Below are positions 44,260-52,589 of a stretch of 64,000 bases of DNA, piece after piece. The notes under the pieces are model-generated. The model was given only the letters and a program-made list of their open reading frames with translations. It was not told the DNA's origin and did not search any database. The position numbers and the translations under genes were made by a program. How positions within the stretch are numbered: position 1 is the first letter of the stretch; each line of letters starts with the position of its first letter. Origin of the DNA: Pseudomonas sp. H3(2019) (GTDB lineage: Bacteria; Pseudomonadota; Gammaproteobacteria; Pseudomonadales; Pseudomonadaceae); contig NZ_VMSG01000020.1 in NCBI RefSeq assembly GCF_007713465.1, positions 62,001 to 126,000 on the forward strand. Direction: 5' to 3'.

Positions 44260-45473
44260 CCATCGGTGCCGGCTGCATTGGCGGCGTTGATCTGTGCACT
44301 GATCGCCGCCGCATCAAACAGGCGATGATCGAACGCATAGTCGCGAAAGGCCTGCAGCCACGGACGAAAACGCACACCCGACAGATGGGTGCGCTTCAGT
44401 GCCTCTGTCAGGGAGCGTCTGACGATTTGACCGGGATCGCTGACCGGGTTGGTCAAACCCGGCAGCCCCCAGGTAAAACCGGACGGGTAGAGCATCGGCG
44501 AAATATAGTCGAGCGGCTCGCCGAGCAATTCGATCTGCTGGCCGATCGCGGTATCGTCGAGATTCCAGCAGACATAGCCGAAGATGTCTGCGGAGACGAA
44601 TACATTGTAGGGCGCCAGCCGTGTGCGCGCGGCCTGCAGGAAGCCGACGATCGCCTCGGTCCGGTTGTGCCGGGTGTTCTTGAGGGCAAAGTGCAGCCCG
44701 CTCTTGTCGGGAAAGCGCACATAGTCGAACTGAACCTCGTCGAAGCCCATCCGCGCCGCTTCCTCGGCAACATCCAGATTGTGCTGCCATACGTCCTGCG
44801 AAAACGGATCCATCCATTGCAGGCTCTCGCCATCGCGCCACGGCAGGCCTTCTGCGGTGTGCACGCTCCATTCCGGGTGCGCGTCGGCGAGTGGATCGTC
44901 CTTGAACACCACGATGCGCGCGATCAGGTACAGGTGTTGCGCATGCAGACTGGCGAGCAGCGCCGGAAAGTCCTGAGCCTGCGGTGCGCGCTTGGTCACG
45001 CGGGCTGCCGCGCCGATCGCCTCGCGCGCCGCGCTGCGATACGGCGTCATGCCGCGATCACCCTTGACGTCGATCACCAATGCATTGATCTCGGTGCTTT
45101 CGGCAAGGCTGACGGCGTTGCTGCGCAGCGCCTTGCTGGTCACGCCGAACACCGACAGGTAGAGCGCTTTCGGGCGAAACGGGGTCAACTCGAGCGTCAC
45201 GGGTGTATCGCCGGACACCTTGGCTTCGGTGCGCAGGTACCCCGGAGCGCGGGCCGCAACGCTCTCCACCGCCTGAGCGATTTCGAACTGGCCGTGTTCG
45301 TCGGTCCGCGTCACACCCGCCGATGTGGTGATGATCGCGTCGGCGAGCGGATTCTGCGTACTTGAGTCGAGCACGACACCGGTGACGGCCAGGGCGCCTC
45401 GTTCGGTCAGCAGGACCGTGACGGCGAGTAGCGTCGGAATCGCATAGCGCCTCATTGCGCGATTGAAGGTCAT
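44202..45473 (-). CDS. exported DUF4015 putative glycoside hydrolase
   Basis: A 423-aa protein: signal peptide (MRRYAIPTLLAVTVLLTERG region), a carboxypeptidase-regulatory-like beta sandwich (GVVLDSSTQNPLADAIITTS), then a TIM-barrel DUF4015 domain with EINALVIDVKGDRG, FDEVQFDYVRFPDKSG and YISPMLYPSGF. The acidic motif DYVRFP is the likely active site. Family enzymes are predicted polysaccharide hydrolases without an established substrate. Starts with a 4-base ATGA overlap with the deacetylase gene. Confidence 0.82.
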   Translation of the reverse strand: MTFNRAMRRYAIPTLLAVTVLLTERGALAVTGVVLDSSTQNPLADAIITTSAGVTRTDEHGQFEIAQAVESVAARAPGYLRTEAKVSGDTPVTLELTPFRPKALYLSVFGVTSKALRSNAVSLAESTEINALVIDVKGDRGMTPYRSAAREAIGAAARVTKRAPQAQDFPALLASLHAQHLYLIARIVVFKDDPLADAHPEWSVHTAEGLPWRDGESLQWMDPFSQDVWQHNLDVAEEAARMGFDEVQFDYVRFPDKSGLHFALKNTRHNRTEAIVGFLQAARTRLAPYNVFVSADIFGYVCWNLDDTAIGQQIELLGEPLDYISPMLYPSGFTWGLPGLTNPVSDPGQIVRRSLTEALKRTHLSGVRFRPWLQAFRDYAFDHRLFDAAAISAQINAANAAGTDGWMLWNPHNHYNAADMPHR

Positions 45474-46288
45474 CGTACGCTCTCCGTAGCGGGTATCGCC
45501 GGGGTGTTCGGTTCGCCAAGCAGGTGCGCGAATGCGCTGGCGCCGTAGGCATCGGTCATCAGAAAGCGCGGCAGCGCGAGCAGTCGGGCGTGCCGGTCCG
45601 CCTTGCGCGCGTCCAGGGTGAAGGCGACGACGTAACCCTCATCGGAGGCGAGTGCGATCAACTCGTCGTCATAGATCCCGAACGGCCACGCGAGCATGTC
45701 GATATGGGTACCGGTTTGCGTCTCGAGGCGTTGACGGGATTTGTCGAGTTGCATACGGACGAATTGCTGGAAATCTTCCGGTGTACGGTGTCTGCGCTCG
45801 ACCTTGAAATTGGGATGCCAGTAAGTATGCCCCTGGATGTCAAAGAGCCCGGTCTGTTTCAGGCTGCGCAATTGTTCCCAGGTCATTGCATAGGAGGCGT
45901 TCGAGATCGCCGATGGGTAGATGAACAGCGTGACCGGAAAACGCTCGCGCAGCACGATGGGCAGCAGTTTTTCGAATACCGAGCGATGCCCGTCGTCGAC
46001 GGTGATCGCCACCGGCTTCTGCGGTAACGTCGCATTGGGATCGCGCAACCAGTCGACCACCTCACGCAACGGCACGATGTGGTAGCCATGCTCGTGCAGG
46101 ACGCGTAACTGGGTTTCGAAGGTGCTCATGCGCACGGTCATCGAGTCGTCCAGTGTCTGCGAAAAACGGTGGTAAACGAGGATCGTGACGCGCGGTTCGG
46201 TGTTTTGCCCGGTGTTGTCCGCGCCCAAGGCTTGACCCCAGATGCACACCAGCACAGCGCACACCAGAAGCCGGATCGAACCGTTCAT
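45470..46288 (-). CDS. exported polysaccharide deacetylase (NodB domain, PgaB-like)
   Basis: A 272-aa protein with a signal peptide (LLVCAVLVCIWGQALGA) and a NodB deacetylase domain: ITVDDG (metal and catalytic Asp), HTYWHPN (metal His pair) and WPFGIYDDE. It resembles the N-terminal deacetylase of PgaB. It leads an operon with DUF4015 and NamZ-fusion genes, so the three probably act together on an N-acetylated envelope glycan such as peptidoglycan fragments. A weak GGGTTG precedes the ATG. Confidence 0.85.
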   Translation of the reverse strand: MNGSIRLLVCAVLVCIWGQALGADNTGQNTEPRVTILVYHRFSQTLDDSMTVRMSTFETQLRVLHEHGYHIVPLREVVDWLRDPNATLPQKPVAITVDDGHRSVFEKLLPIVLRERFPVTLFIYPSAISNASYAMTWEQLRSLKQTGLFDIQGHTYWHPNFKVERRHRTPEDFQQFVRMQLDKSRQRLETQTGTHIDMLAWPFGIYDDELIALASDEGYVVAFTLDARKADRHARLLALPRFLMTDAYGASAFAHLLGEPNTPAIPATESVR

Positions 46289-46337
46289 ATAAGCAACCCG
46301 CCGTACGGGCGCTCAGAGGGACCCGGTCCGAGCACGT

Positions 46338-47303
46338 TCATACGATGCTCAATGATGCAGATTCAGCCAATAACGCGGCCACCAGGGCCGTGCTGTCGAG
46401 TACGTGCAAGCGGCGCGTCACACAGTCGGCTGGCAGGCGAAACGGCGGCACGCTGTCAGCGATCACAAGGTGTTCAAACAGTGGCTTGTCGAGCAGATCG
46501 GTGCCACCGGTGAACAAACCATGGGTGGCGGCTGCAAACAACCGGGCGGCACCGGCCTGCTGGCAGGCAAGGCCCGCATGCATCAGCGTTTCACCGGTGC
46601 TGATCAGGTCGTCGTAAATAATCGCGGTCTTGCCCTGCACTTCGCCGACCAGCAGGGTGCCAGTGAACGTCGCTTGAGCACGGTGCTTTTCCATCAGCGC
46701 ACCGCCCACCGCGCGTCCCAGTTGCTGCTCCAGGGCCTGGCGAAATTGCTCGGCCCGCTTGGTGCCGCCAGCATCCGGGGAAACCGACACCACCTCGGCG
46801 TCGCCGACGATTCCGGCGAAATGCCGGGCGAACAACTCTGTGCACTGCACGTTCCAGGTAGGGATGCGGAACGCATTGTCAAACGCTGCCGGGTTGTGCA
46901 CCTCCAGGGCCACCAGACGGTCCACGCCACAGGCTTCAATCATGGCCGCCACGTAGCGGGTGATCGTGGGGTCCTGAGGTTGGGTGCGACGATCCTTGCG
47001 CCCATAGCAGAGGTAGGGCGTCACGGCCTGCACCTGGCGAGCGCCGGCATCCTTGAGTGCGCCGCAAAAAAACAGCAGGCGACACAGCTTGTCGTGTGCG
47101 CTCTGGCGGTCATCCCCATACAAGGAATGGAACACCACGACCTCGCGACCGTTGACCGACTCCAGCGGTCGGCATTTGTGCTCGCCATCTTCATAGTCGC
47201 GCTCTTCATGGTGCGCCAGTTGACAGCCAAGCCGCTGCGCGACGCGGCTCGCGTAATGCTCACTGCCTTGCAAGGCAAACAGAAGCGGGCGTTCGGTGAG
47301 CAT
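46338..47303 (-). CDS. ribose-phosphate pyrophosphokinase paralogue
   Basis: A 321-aa PRPP synthetase-fold protein. It keeps YLCYGRKDRRTQP (ATP and metal segment), the VSPDAGGTKRAE segment and the PRPP-binding loop YDDLISTGET. Housekeeping Prs is more conserved, so this is probably a paralogue. GGAG precedes ATG 47303. A perfect Anr box lies between it and the divergent phosphoribosyltransferase gene, suggesting PRPP-dependent salvage under low oxygen. The deacetylase operon follows on the same strand after 49 bases. Confidence 0.87.
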   Translation of the reverse strand: MLTERPLLFALQGSEHYASRVAQRLGCQLAHHEERDYEDGEHKCRPLESVNGREVVVFHSLYGDDRQSAHDKLCRLLFFCGALKDAGARQVQAVTPYLCYGRKDRRTQPQDPTITRYVAAMIEACGVDRLVALEVHNPAAFDNAFRIPTWNVQCTELFARHFAGIVGDAEVVSVSPDAGGTKRAEQFRQALEQQLGRAVGGALMEKHRAQATFTGTLLVGEVQGKTAIIYDDLISTGETLMHAGLACQQAGAARLFAAATHGLFTGGTDLLDKPLFEHLVIADSVPPFRLPADCVTRRLHVLDSTALVAALLAESASLSIV

Positions 47304-47483
47304 GTATTGGCTCCTTCGAGGCACTCATCGAACACGCCTCGCCTGGACGGCTTACGGTCTACTGCTGTGTAGACCCGACGAGCGCCGGGTTGTGCCATAT
47401 ACGCGCAGATAGCAGTCTCCCGTCGAGAGCCGATGGATTAATCATAGCGCAGGGACTGTGTTGCCGATGGTGGTGACGGGGAC

Positions 47484-47497
47484 TTGATATAAATCAA
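47484..47497. promoter_or_regulatory. perfect Anr/FNR box between prs and the phosphoribosyltransferase gene
   Basis: TTGAT-ataa-ATCAA, ten of ten. It lies about equally far (near 190 bases) from both divergent start codons, so it could serve either. The rest of the gap holds the USP fragment at 47569-47646. Confidence 0.75.
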
Positions 47498-47568
47498 GGC
47501 CGGGGGGACTTCATGGGAGGAACCTGAATAAAAATGGGTGTTGACGCACGGTTGAGCACCTTCCACGC

Positions 47569-47646
47569 GCTCATGAGCTGGAAAAGCTTCTCGGCAGTAC
47601 GCCTGAACCTGTCCTGTATCAGGTGCCTTGCAGCGTTCAGGCGGTG
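47569..47646 (+). pseudogene. USP C-terminal fragment, duplicate of the end of USP copy 5
   Basis: The frame reads AHELEKLLGSTPEPVLYQVP, CSVQAV and then TGG instead of a stop. It matches the last 26 codons of the USP gene ending at 41838 (HGLEKLLGSTTEHILYQVPCSVLAV) at most positions, at DNA level too. No start and no upstream part. It forms part of the leader of the phosphoribosyltransferase gene. Confidence 0.85.
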
Positions 47647-47679
47647 TGGATTTGGCCCGATTGCCTCAGGAGGTTCCAA

Positions 47680-48387
47680 ATGACCCAGAGTTCCTCACTG
47701 AATACCATCTTGCACGACCGGACTGCTGCCGGTCGAACCTTGGTCGAACCGCTGCTCAAATACGCTCATCGACCCGATGTCATCGTGCTGGCCTTGCCCC
47801 GTGGCGGTGTTCCGGTGGCCTATGAAGTGGCCACGGCCCTGGAAGTTCGCCTGGACCTGATGCTGGTCCGCAAGTTGGGTGTTCCGTCCCATCAGGAGTT
47901 CGCCATGGGCGCCATTGCCAGTGGCGGCATACAAATTGTCAACGAAGACGCGCTACGGCTTCACCCGATTGATCAGGACACGTTCGAGGCCGTGGTCGCA
48001 CGGGAAACCCGGGAGCTGTTGCGTCGCGAGCATTTGTACCGCGCAACGCGTGCGCCGGTGGTACTCAAGGACCAGGTGGTGATTCTGGTCGACGATGGCC
48101 TGGCGACAGGGGCCTCGATGATGGCCGCGATCCACGCTGTGCGCCTGCAAGCGCCGTCGCGCATTGTCGTTGCCGTGCCCGTGGCGCCGCTTGAGACGGT
48201 CGAGGCGCTGCGCACCGAAGTGGATGAGCTGGTGTGTCCGCTGATTCCCGAGTGGCTGATGTCGATCGGCTATTGGTACATGAACTTCACCCAGACCTCG
48301 GATGAGGAGGTCATCGATCTTTTGCAGCGAGCCTGGCAACGAGAGTCCAGTACGGGCACTGCCCCTCAGGAGAATTCCGATGCTTGA
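47680..48387 (+). CDS. phosphoribosyltransferase-domain protein
   Basis: A 235-aa type I phosphoribosyltransferase. VLALPRGGVPVAYEVATAL and the PRPP loop VILVDDGLATGASM are clear; the C-terminal part is a lid region. Relatives are annotated as predicted phosphoribosyltransferases of unknown substrate and are often found with stress genes. AGGAGG precedes ATG 47680; the open frame before it belongs to the USP fragment. It is paired with a PRPP synthetase across a shared promoter region. Confidence 0.85.
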   Translation: MTQSSSLNTILHDRTAAGRTLVEPLLKYAHRPDVIVLALPRGGVPVAYEVATALEVRLDLMLVRKLGVPSHQEFAMGAIASGGIQIVNEDALRLHPIDQDTFEAVVARETRELLRREHLYRATRAPVVLKDQVVILVDDGLATGASMMAAIHAVRLQAPSRIVVAVPVAPLETVEALRTEVDELVCPLIPEWLMSIGYWYMNFTQTSDEEVIDLLQRAWQRESSTGTAPQENSDA

Positions 48388-48582
48388 GTCTCTCCAAAGG
48401 ATGCAATGCCCCAAGAGACAGTGTCTGCATCACACGCCCGCAGGCCGCTGAATATGACCTGACGCAATGGCGTTGCAGGCTTGAACGGCGAAACGCTCGA
48501 CTGAACTTGTAAATGGCAAGCGTCTGGCTAGGCTCCATCCAGGGTCATGTCACTTGACAGCCTCATCCCAGAGGGACTTGAA

Positions 48583-49983
48583 ATGTATCCAAAGGACGAC
48601 GAAGCAGGCGGGAAGAAGGCGGTGGGGCGGTCGTTTTTTTTCAGGTCATTCAGGCGACCGGGAACCCTGTTGGGGGCGCTAGTGCTCCTGCTGCTCTGTC
48701 AGTCAGCCCAGGCCCTGCCTTCCTTTGCACGTCAGACAGGGCAAAGCTGCGTTGCCTGTCATGCGGGTGGGCAATTTCCCGAGCTGACACCTTATGGGCG
48801 CCTGTTCAAGCTGACGGGTTACACCAATGGCGTCCGAACCAACCCTCTGGCAGCGATGATCGTTGGCGACTTCACCTCAACGCGCAACAACAGCGATGGT
48901 GCGGGCAGCTCGATTTCACCCAAAGACAAGCAATTCATCATCGATTACGGCAGCGTGTTCCTCGGTGGAAAAATCACTGACGTCATCGGCGGCTTCGCCC
49001 AGTTCACCTACAGCTCGTATGACCACCAGGATGCTTCGGGTAATTGGGTCAGTCACCTGGGCTCGGACAACTTTGACCTGCGTTATGCAGACCGCCGGGT
49101 GGATACCTCGAGTGATGTCATCTGGGGGGTTACATTGAATAACAACCCCACGGTTCAGGATGTCTGGAACAGCACGCCTGCCTGGGGCTATCCCTATGTC
49201 AGTTCAACCTTGGGCGCCTTCGGCGGGGTCCCGACCTCGACACTGATCGAGGGGGGATTGGCTCAACAGGTGGCGGGTATCGGTGCCTATGTTTATTTGA
49301 ACAAGTCGTTGTATCTGGAGCTGACCTCCTACCAGACCGCCAAAGACACCTGGCAGTTTCTGAGTCTGGGCAACAAGAAGGGTGACACCTACCATCCGCT
49401 GACGTACTTGGATGGCTCAAGCCCTTATGCAAGGCTGGCGTATACCTACGAATGGGGGGCCCAAAACGTGATGGTGGGCGCCTTTGCGCTGAATGCCAAA
49501 ATTCTGCCCATGGATGACTCCAACAATCCGATCCACGGCCAGGGTAGCACCGAGTACCGGGACGTCGGCTTCGATGGCCAGTATCAGTACCTCCTTGAAC
49601 CCCATGCTTTCACGGCACAGATACGCTATGTCAAGGAGGAGATCAGGGATGACACCCAGACCCTCTTCGACGGACCTGCAACCCTGCGATCGTTCAAGGT
49701 GAAGGGCAGTTATGTGTACCGTTCCAAATATGGTGCGAGTCTGGCGTATACCAATGTCAATGGCAGCTCGGATGCCACGGCGTACCCGGACAGCGCCAAC
49801 TTTTCACCCGATACACGAATGTGGACGCCAGAGGTGTTCTGGTTACCGATGCAGAACCTGAGGGTCGGGCTCCAATACAACTATTTCACCCGCTATTTGG
49901 GCGCAACGAACAACTATGACGGCAATGGCCGTGATGCCAGTGAAAACGACACCACGTATCTTTATATGTGGTACGCGTTTTGA
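48583..49983 (+). CDS. outer-membrane beta-barrel with N-terminal c-type heme site
   Basis: A 466-aa exported protein. After the signal peptide (LLGALVLLLLCQSAQA) a single CVACH heme-binding motif occurs near position 60, then alternating beta-strands typical of a porin to the C-terminal phenylalanine (TTYLYMWYAF). A heme plus barrel in one chain suggests electron transfer across, or at, the outer membrane. GAGGG precedes ATG 48583. A diheme cytochrome gene follows after 25 bases, so the two probably form one unit. The substrate is unknown. Confidence 0.82.
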   Translation: MYPKDDEAGGKKAVGRSFFFRSFRRPGTLLGALVLLLLCQSAQALPSFARQTGQSCVACHAGGQFPELTPYGRLFKLTGYTNGVRTNPLAAMIVGDFTSTRNNSDGAGSSISPKDKQFIIDYGSVFLGGKITDVIGGFAQFTYSSYDHQDASGNWVSHLGSDNFDLRYADRRVDTSSDVIWGVTLNNNPTVQDVWNSTPAWGYPYVSSTLGAFGGVPTSTLIEGGLAQQVAGIGAYVYLNKSLYLELTSYQTAKDTWQFLSLGNKKGDTYHPLTYLDGSSPYARLAYTYEWGAQNVMVGAFALNAKILPMDDSNNPIHGQGSTEYRDVGFDGQYQYLLEPHAFTAQIRYVKEEIRDDTQTLFDGPATLRSFKVKGSYVYRSKYGASLAYTNVNGSSDATAYPDSANFSPDTRMWTPEVFWLPMQNLRVGLQYNYFTRYLGATNNYDGNGRDASENDTTYLYMWYAF

Positions 49984-50008
49984 TCAGTTGAACGCAGGGG
50001 TGTAGACC

Positions 50009-50668
50009 ATGGACGCAGTGGGCATGAAGGCTACTTTCAATCGATCGCATTTTTTTCTTGCCCTCTGCGTGGTTGCGCTCACGGGCTGCACCGGTACGAA
50101 CGAGCAGGCATCGGAAAAAACCTCGCCCATGCCCGGTATCGCCATGGTCGACAAGGTTTGTTCCATGTGCCATGGGCTGACGGGGGAGTCCATCTCGCCG
50201 ATGTTTCCCAAGTTGGCCGGCCAGCAAAAAGAGTACCTGAAGTTGCAGCTGGCGGACTTCAAGGGCCATGCACGCAGCGATGTAACCGGGACTCAATACA
50301 TGTGGGGGTTTACCCATTTGACAGAGACCCAGATCAGCGAACTGGCCGACTATTTTTCCAGTCAGAGCCCCATGAAGGCTGACGACGACAAGCCTGATGC
50401 GCGCGGTGAGTTGATCTTTCGCAAGGGCTTGCCTGAGTCGGGCATCGCTCAGTGCAGTTCCTGCCACGGTGCCGACGGCCAGGGCAATGGTCAGTTTCCA
50501 CGCCTGGCGGGTCAACATGCCTACTACATGATTCGCCAGATCAAGGTTTTTCAACAGACTGACCAGCGCCCGCGTGGCGCCCTGATGAAGCAGGTCACTC
50601 ATTCACTGTCTGATGCCGATGCCGAAGCTGTCGCTCATTACATTGCGACACTCGGGGCAAAAAAATGA
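50009..50668 (+). CDS. diheme cytochrome c (c4-like) lipoprotein
   Basis: A 219-aa c-type cytochrome with a lipobox-like LTGC after the signal helix (FFLALCVVALTGC), so probably membrane anchored in the periplasm. Two heme sites, CSMCH and CSSCH, are each followed by a conserved methionine region (PKLAGQ, PRLAGQ), as in cytochromes c4. It would pass electrons to or from the outer-membrane cytochrome upstream. The ATG at 50009 has AGGGG upstream; ATG 50024 is an alternative. Confidence 0.9.
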   Translation: MDAVGMKATFNRSHFFLALCVVALTGCTGTNEQASEKTSPMPGIAMVDKVCSMCHGLTGESISPMFPKLAGQQKEYLKLQLADFKGHARSDVTGTQYMWGFTHLTETQISELADYFSSQSPMKADDDKPDARGELIFRKGLPESGIAQCSSCHGADGQGNGQFPRLAGQHAYYMIRQIKVFQQTDQRPRGALMKQVTHSLSDADAEAVAHYIATLGAKK

Positions 50669-50775
50669 GGGCCTCTGCGGCACCTGCGATGAATCACTGC
50701 TGGTGGAGGATTGAGGCGATCCACTCTTTTTCGCCACCAACGTGCCAGATACAGTCTGGAAATCAGCTGCGCCTG

Positions 50776-51162
50776 TCACTGTATAGGGCCGGAGGGTGTC
50801 CCCGGAACCATGCGCCATGCTTCAGGACACTGTCGCACATTGGGGTAGTAGCCCTTGGCTGAAGGGCAGTAATACCAGCTTGGCGCAGGCTGGGTGTTGG
50901 GGGGCGCAGCCACCACGGGCGGGTTGGCCGGGTAGTAATAAACAGGGGGTGGGTAGTAGTAAACCGGGTAGGAGGGGTAGTAATACGGACCACGAAGGTA
51001 CGCACCTTCCCAGCCCAGGCCCAAGCCAAGACCGATGCCCCACCAGAACGGAGCGCCGCCATGACCGCCTCCGTGTCGGTCGGCGTTGGCCGGTAATGCA
51101 AGGCTTGTGGCGATCAGGATCGCCCCGATCAGCGCGCAACGTTTTACCGAGTCGATATTCAT
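50776..51162 (-). CDS. exported Gly/Tyr/Pro-rich protein, unknown function
   Basis: A 128-aa protein with a signal peptide (CALIGAILIATSLALPANA), a Gly/Trp segment (FWWGIGLGLGLGW), PYYYPSYPVYYYPPPVYYYP repeats and a C-terminal part with two cysteines (WYYCPSAKGYYPNVRQCP). The last part recurs in small envelope proteins of Pseudomonas. The frame is open to 51270; ATG 51162 gives the proper signal peptide. Encoded just after the Spy-like gene. Confidence 0.75.
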   Translation of the reverse strand: MNIDSVKRCALIGAILIATSLALPANADRHGGGHGGAPFWWGIGLGLGLGWEGAYLRGPYYYPSYPVYYYPPPVYYYPANPPVVAAPPNTQPAPSWYYCPSAKGYYPNVRQCPEAWRMVPGTPSGPIQ

Positions 51163-51193
51163 GATGTCTACCCAATAGCGCAGTGAGTACCGC

Positions 51194-51775
51194 TTATTGT
51201 TTGCTGGTTTCGTCCTGGTCGCCTTCCATTCGGTGTTTGAACATATGCATTGGCATCTGCCCACCTTCATGGCCGGAGAAACGGTGATGCATCACCGTCC
51301 AGAACAGGTCGAAAATGGTCTTTTGTTGAGGGTCCAAAACGTCGTAGAAGGTTTTGGTGCGCACCTGAGCCGCATCCAGACGCGCCAACTGCGCCTGCAT
51401 CCAGACGGTTTGTGCGCGCAAACGCTCTATCCCCCTGGCCATTCTTTGCGGTGTCGTTTGATCAATCAGGGCTTTCGGCGTGCTCGTCGTTTCATCGCCT
51501 CCGGGCTTGTCCTTTTCCAGTTGCTGATTGGCATCCGTGATTACCCCCGCGGCCCATGTATCCCACGCTGGCATTTGCTCCGGCTTGAGATTGAGCTTGC
51601 CCTTGAGATCATCCAGGGTCTGCTGCGTGTGTTTGACCCAGTCGAAATCCGAGTGATGACTGGACATGCCGCCGGGTGATGACATGGGCGGGTAGGCAAA
51701 AACGCTGGTTGATGGCAACAGTAAGGCACTTGCCGCCATCAATATGCATTGGCCGATCAAGCCTGATTTCTTCAT
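51194..51775 (-). CDS. Spy/CpxP-like periplasmic protein
   Basis: A 193-aa exported helical protein: signal peptide (LMAASALLLPSTSVFA), then LTXXQ-like segments (LNLKPEQMPAWDTWA, LDPQQKTIFDLFWTVMHHR). The family includes Spy, an ATP-independent periplasmic chaperone, and CpxP. GGAG precedes the ATG. An Anr-like palindrome stands 63 bases upstream, and the gene lies in a block with Hsp20, pointing to protein protection under low oxygen. Confidence 0.8.
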   Translation of the reverse strand: MKKSGLIGQCILMAASALLLPSTSVFAYPPMSSPGGMSSHHSDFDWVKHTQQTLDDLKGKLNLKPEQMPAWDTWAAGVITDANQQLEKDKPGGDETTSTPKALIDQTTPQRMARGIERLRAQTVWMQAQLARLDAAQVRTKTFYDVLDPQQKTIFDLFWTVMHHRFSGHEGGQMPMHMFKHRMEGDQDETSKQ

Positions 51776-51837
51776 CTCCAGCTCCTCTCGATACCGTGGG
51801 GGTCAACTCGAGAATAGGAGTCGGTCATAGCGAGAAT

Positions 51838-51851
51838 CTGATCCACATCAG
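51838..51851 (-). promoter_or_regulatory. Anr/FNR-like box upstream of the Spy-like gene
   Basis: CTGAT-ccac-ATCAG, eight of ten consensus positions, symmetrical half-sites, 63 bases before ATG 51775. Confidence 0.5.
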
Positions 51852-51910
51852 AAAACAGGCATACAAACGGGCAAGCGGATAGACGGGCTGGCAAGGCGGG
51901 GGATTTGATG

Positions 51911-51940
51911 CAAAAAAACCTTGCCGGTTTCCCGGCAAGG
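51911..51940 (-). terminator. Rho-independent terminator of hsp20
   Basis: CCTTGCCGG at 51919-51927 pairs with CCGGCAAGG at 51932-51940. Read on the minus strand it is followed by seven T residues. It lies 17 bases after the hsp20 stop. Confidence 0.9.
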
Positions 51941-51957
51941 GGCAGGGCGGTCATCGG

Positions 51958-52503
51958 CTATTCGGCTTTGATCGGCACGATTTTTTCCGGTTTCATGGCC
52001 TCGGGTTTCTTCGGTAGCGATATGTGCAGCACACCTTTGCTGAAACTCGCTTCAATCTTCTCGGCATCAACGCCTTTGGGCAGGTTGAACACCCGCTCGA
52101 AGGAACCGTAGTGACGCTCGGACAAGTGATAGCCCTTTCTATTTTCTTCCTTGTCTTCCTGTTTTTCGCCTTTGATGATCAAGCTGCCGTTGGACAGTTT
52201 GATCTCGACATTCTTCTGATCCATGCCGGGCAGTTCGGCAGTTATTTCGAAGCTTTTTTCTTTCTCGGCAATATCCACCGCAGGAATGCTGTGACCGATC
52301 AGTTCCCGACGCCAGAGTGGCTCGACATCGAACAGCCCACGGCCGAATGGCGATAATCCCGAAGAACCTCGATTGAAGTCTTCGAACAGGTGGTCGACCT
52401 GTTGCCGCAGTTTTTGCAGAGGACGCCACAGTTCAGACGTCACGGGGTGCTGACTGGCTTTGTCTTCGGTATGGACGGGTACTTTTTTTTCGGAGTTGGC
52501 CAT
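51958..52503 (-). CDS. Hsp20-family small heat-shock protein
   Basis: A 181-aa alpha-crystallin chaperone. The crystallin domain spans about 72-165 (IPAVDIAEKEKSFEITAELP, LPKGVDAEKIEASFSKGVLHISLPK), with an I-x-I/V-like tail (EKIVPIK). It binds unfolding proteins in the cytoplasm. GGAGGAG precedes ATG 52503; longer upstream reading frames are spurious. It lies 86 bases after the permease gene on the same strand and has its own terminator, so both may be one transcript. Confidence 0.92.
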   Translation of the reverse strand: MANSEKKVPVHTEDKASQHPVTSELWRPLQKLRQQVDHLFEDFNRGSSGLSPFGRGLFDVEPLWRRELIGHSIPAVDIAEKEKSFEITAELPGMDQKNVEIKLSNGSLIIKGEKQEDKEENRKGYHLSERHYGSFERVFNLPKGVDAEKIEASFSKGVLHISLPKKPEAMKPEKIVPIKAE

Positions 52504-52589
52504 TTTCAATTCTCCTCCAGGGTGATGTCGGGGTGGACTGCGCCAAACGCCGGCCCACCTCAAGAAAAAACAGATCCTTTCATGTGGCC

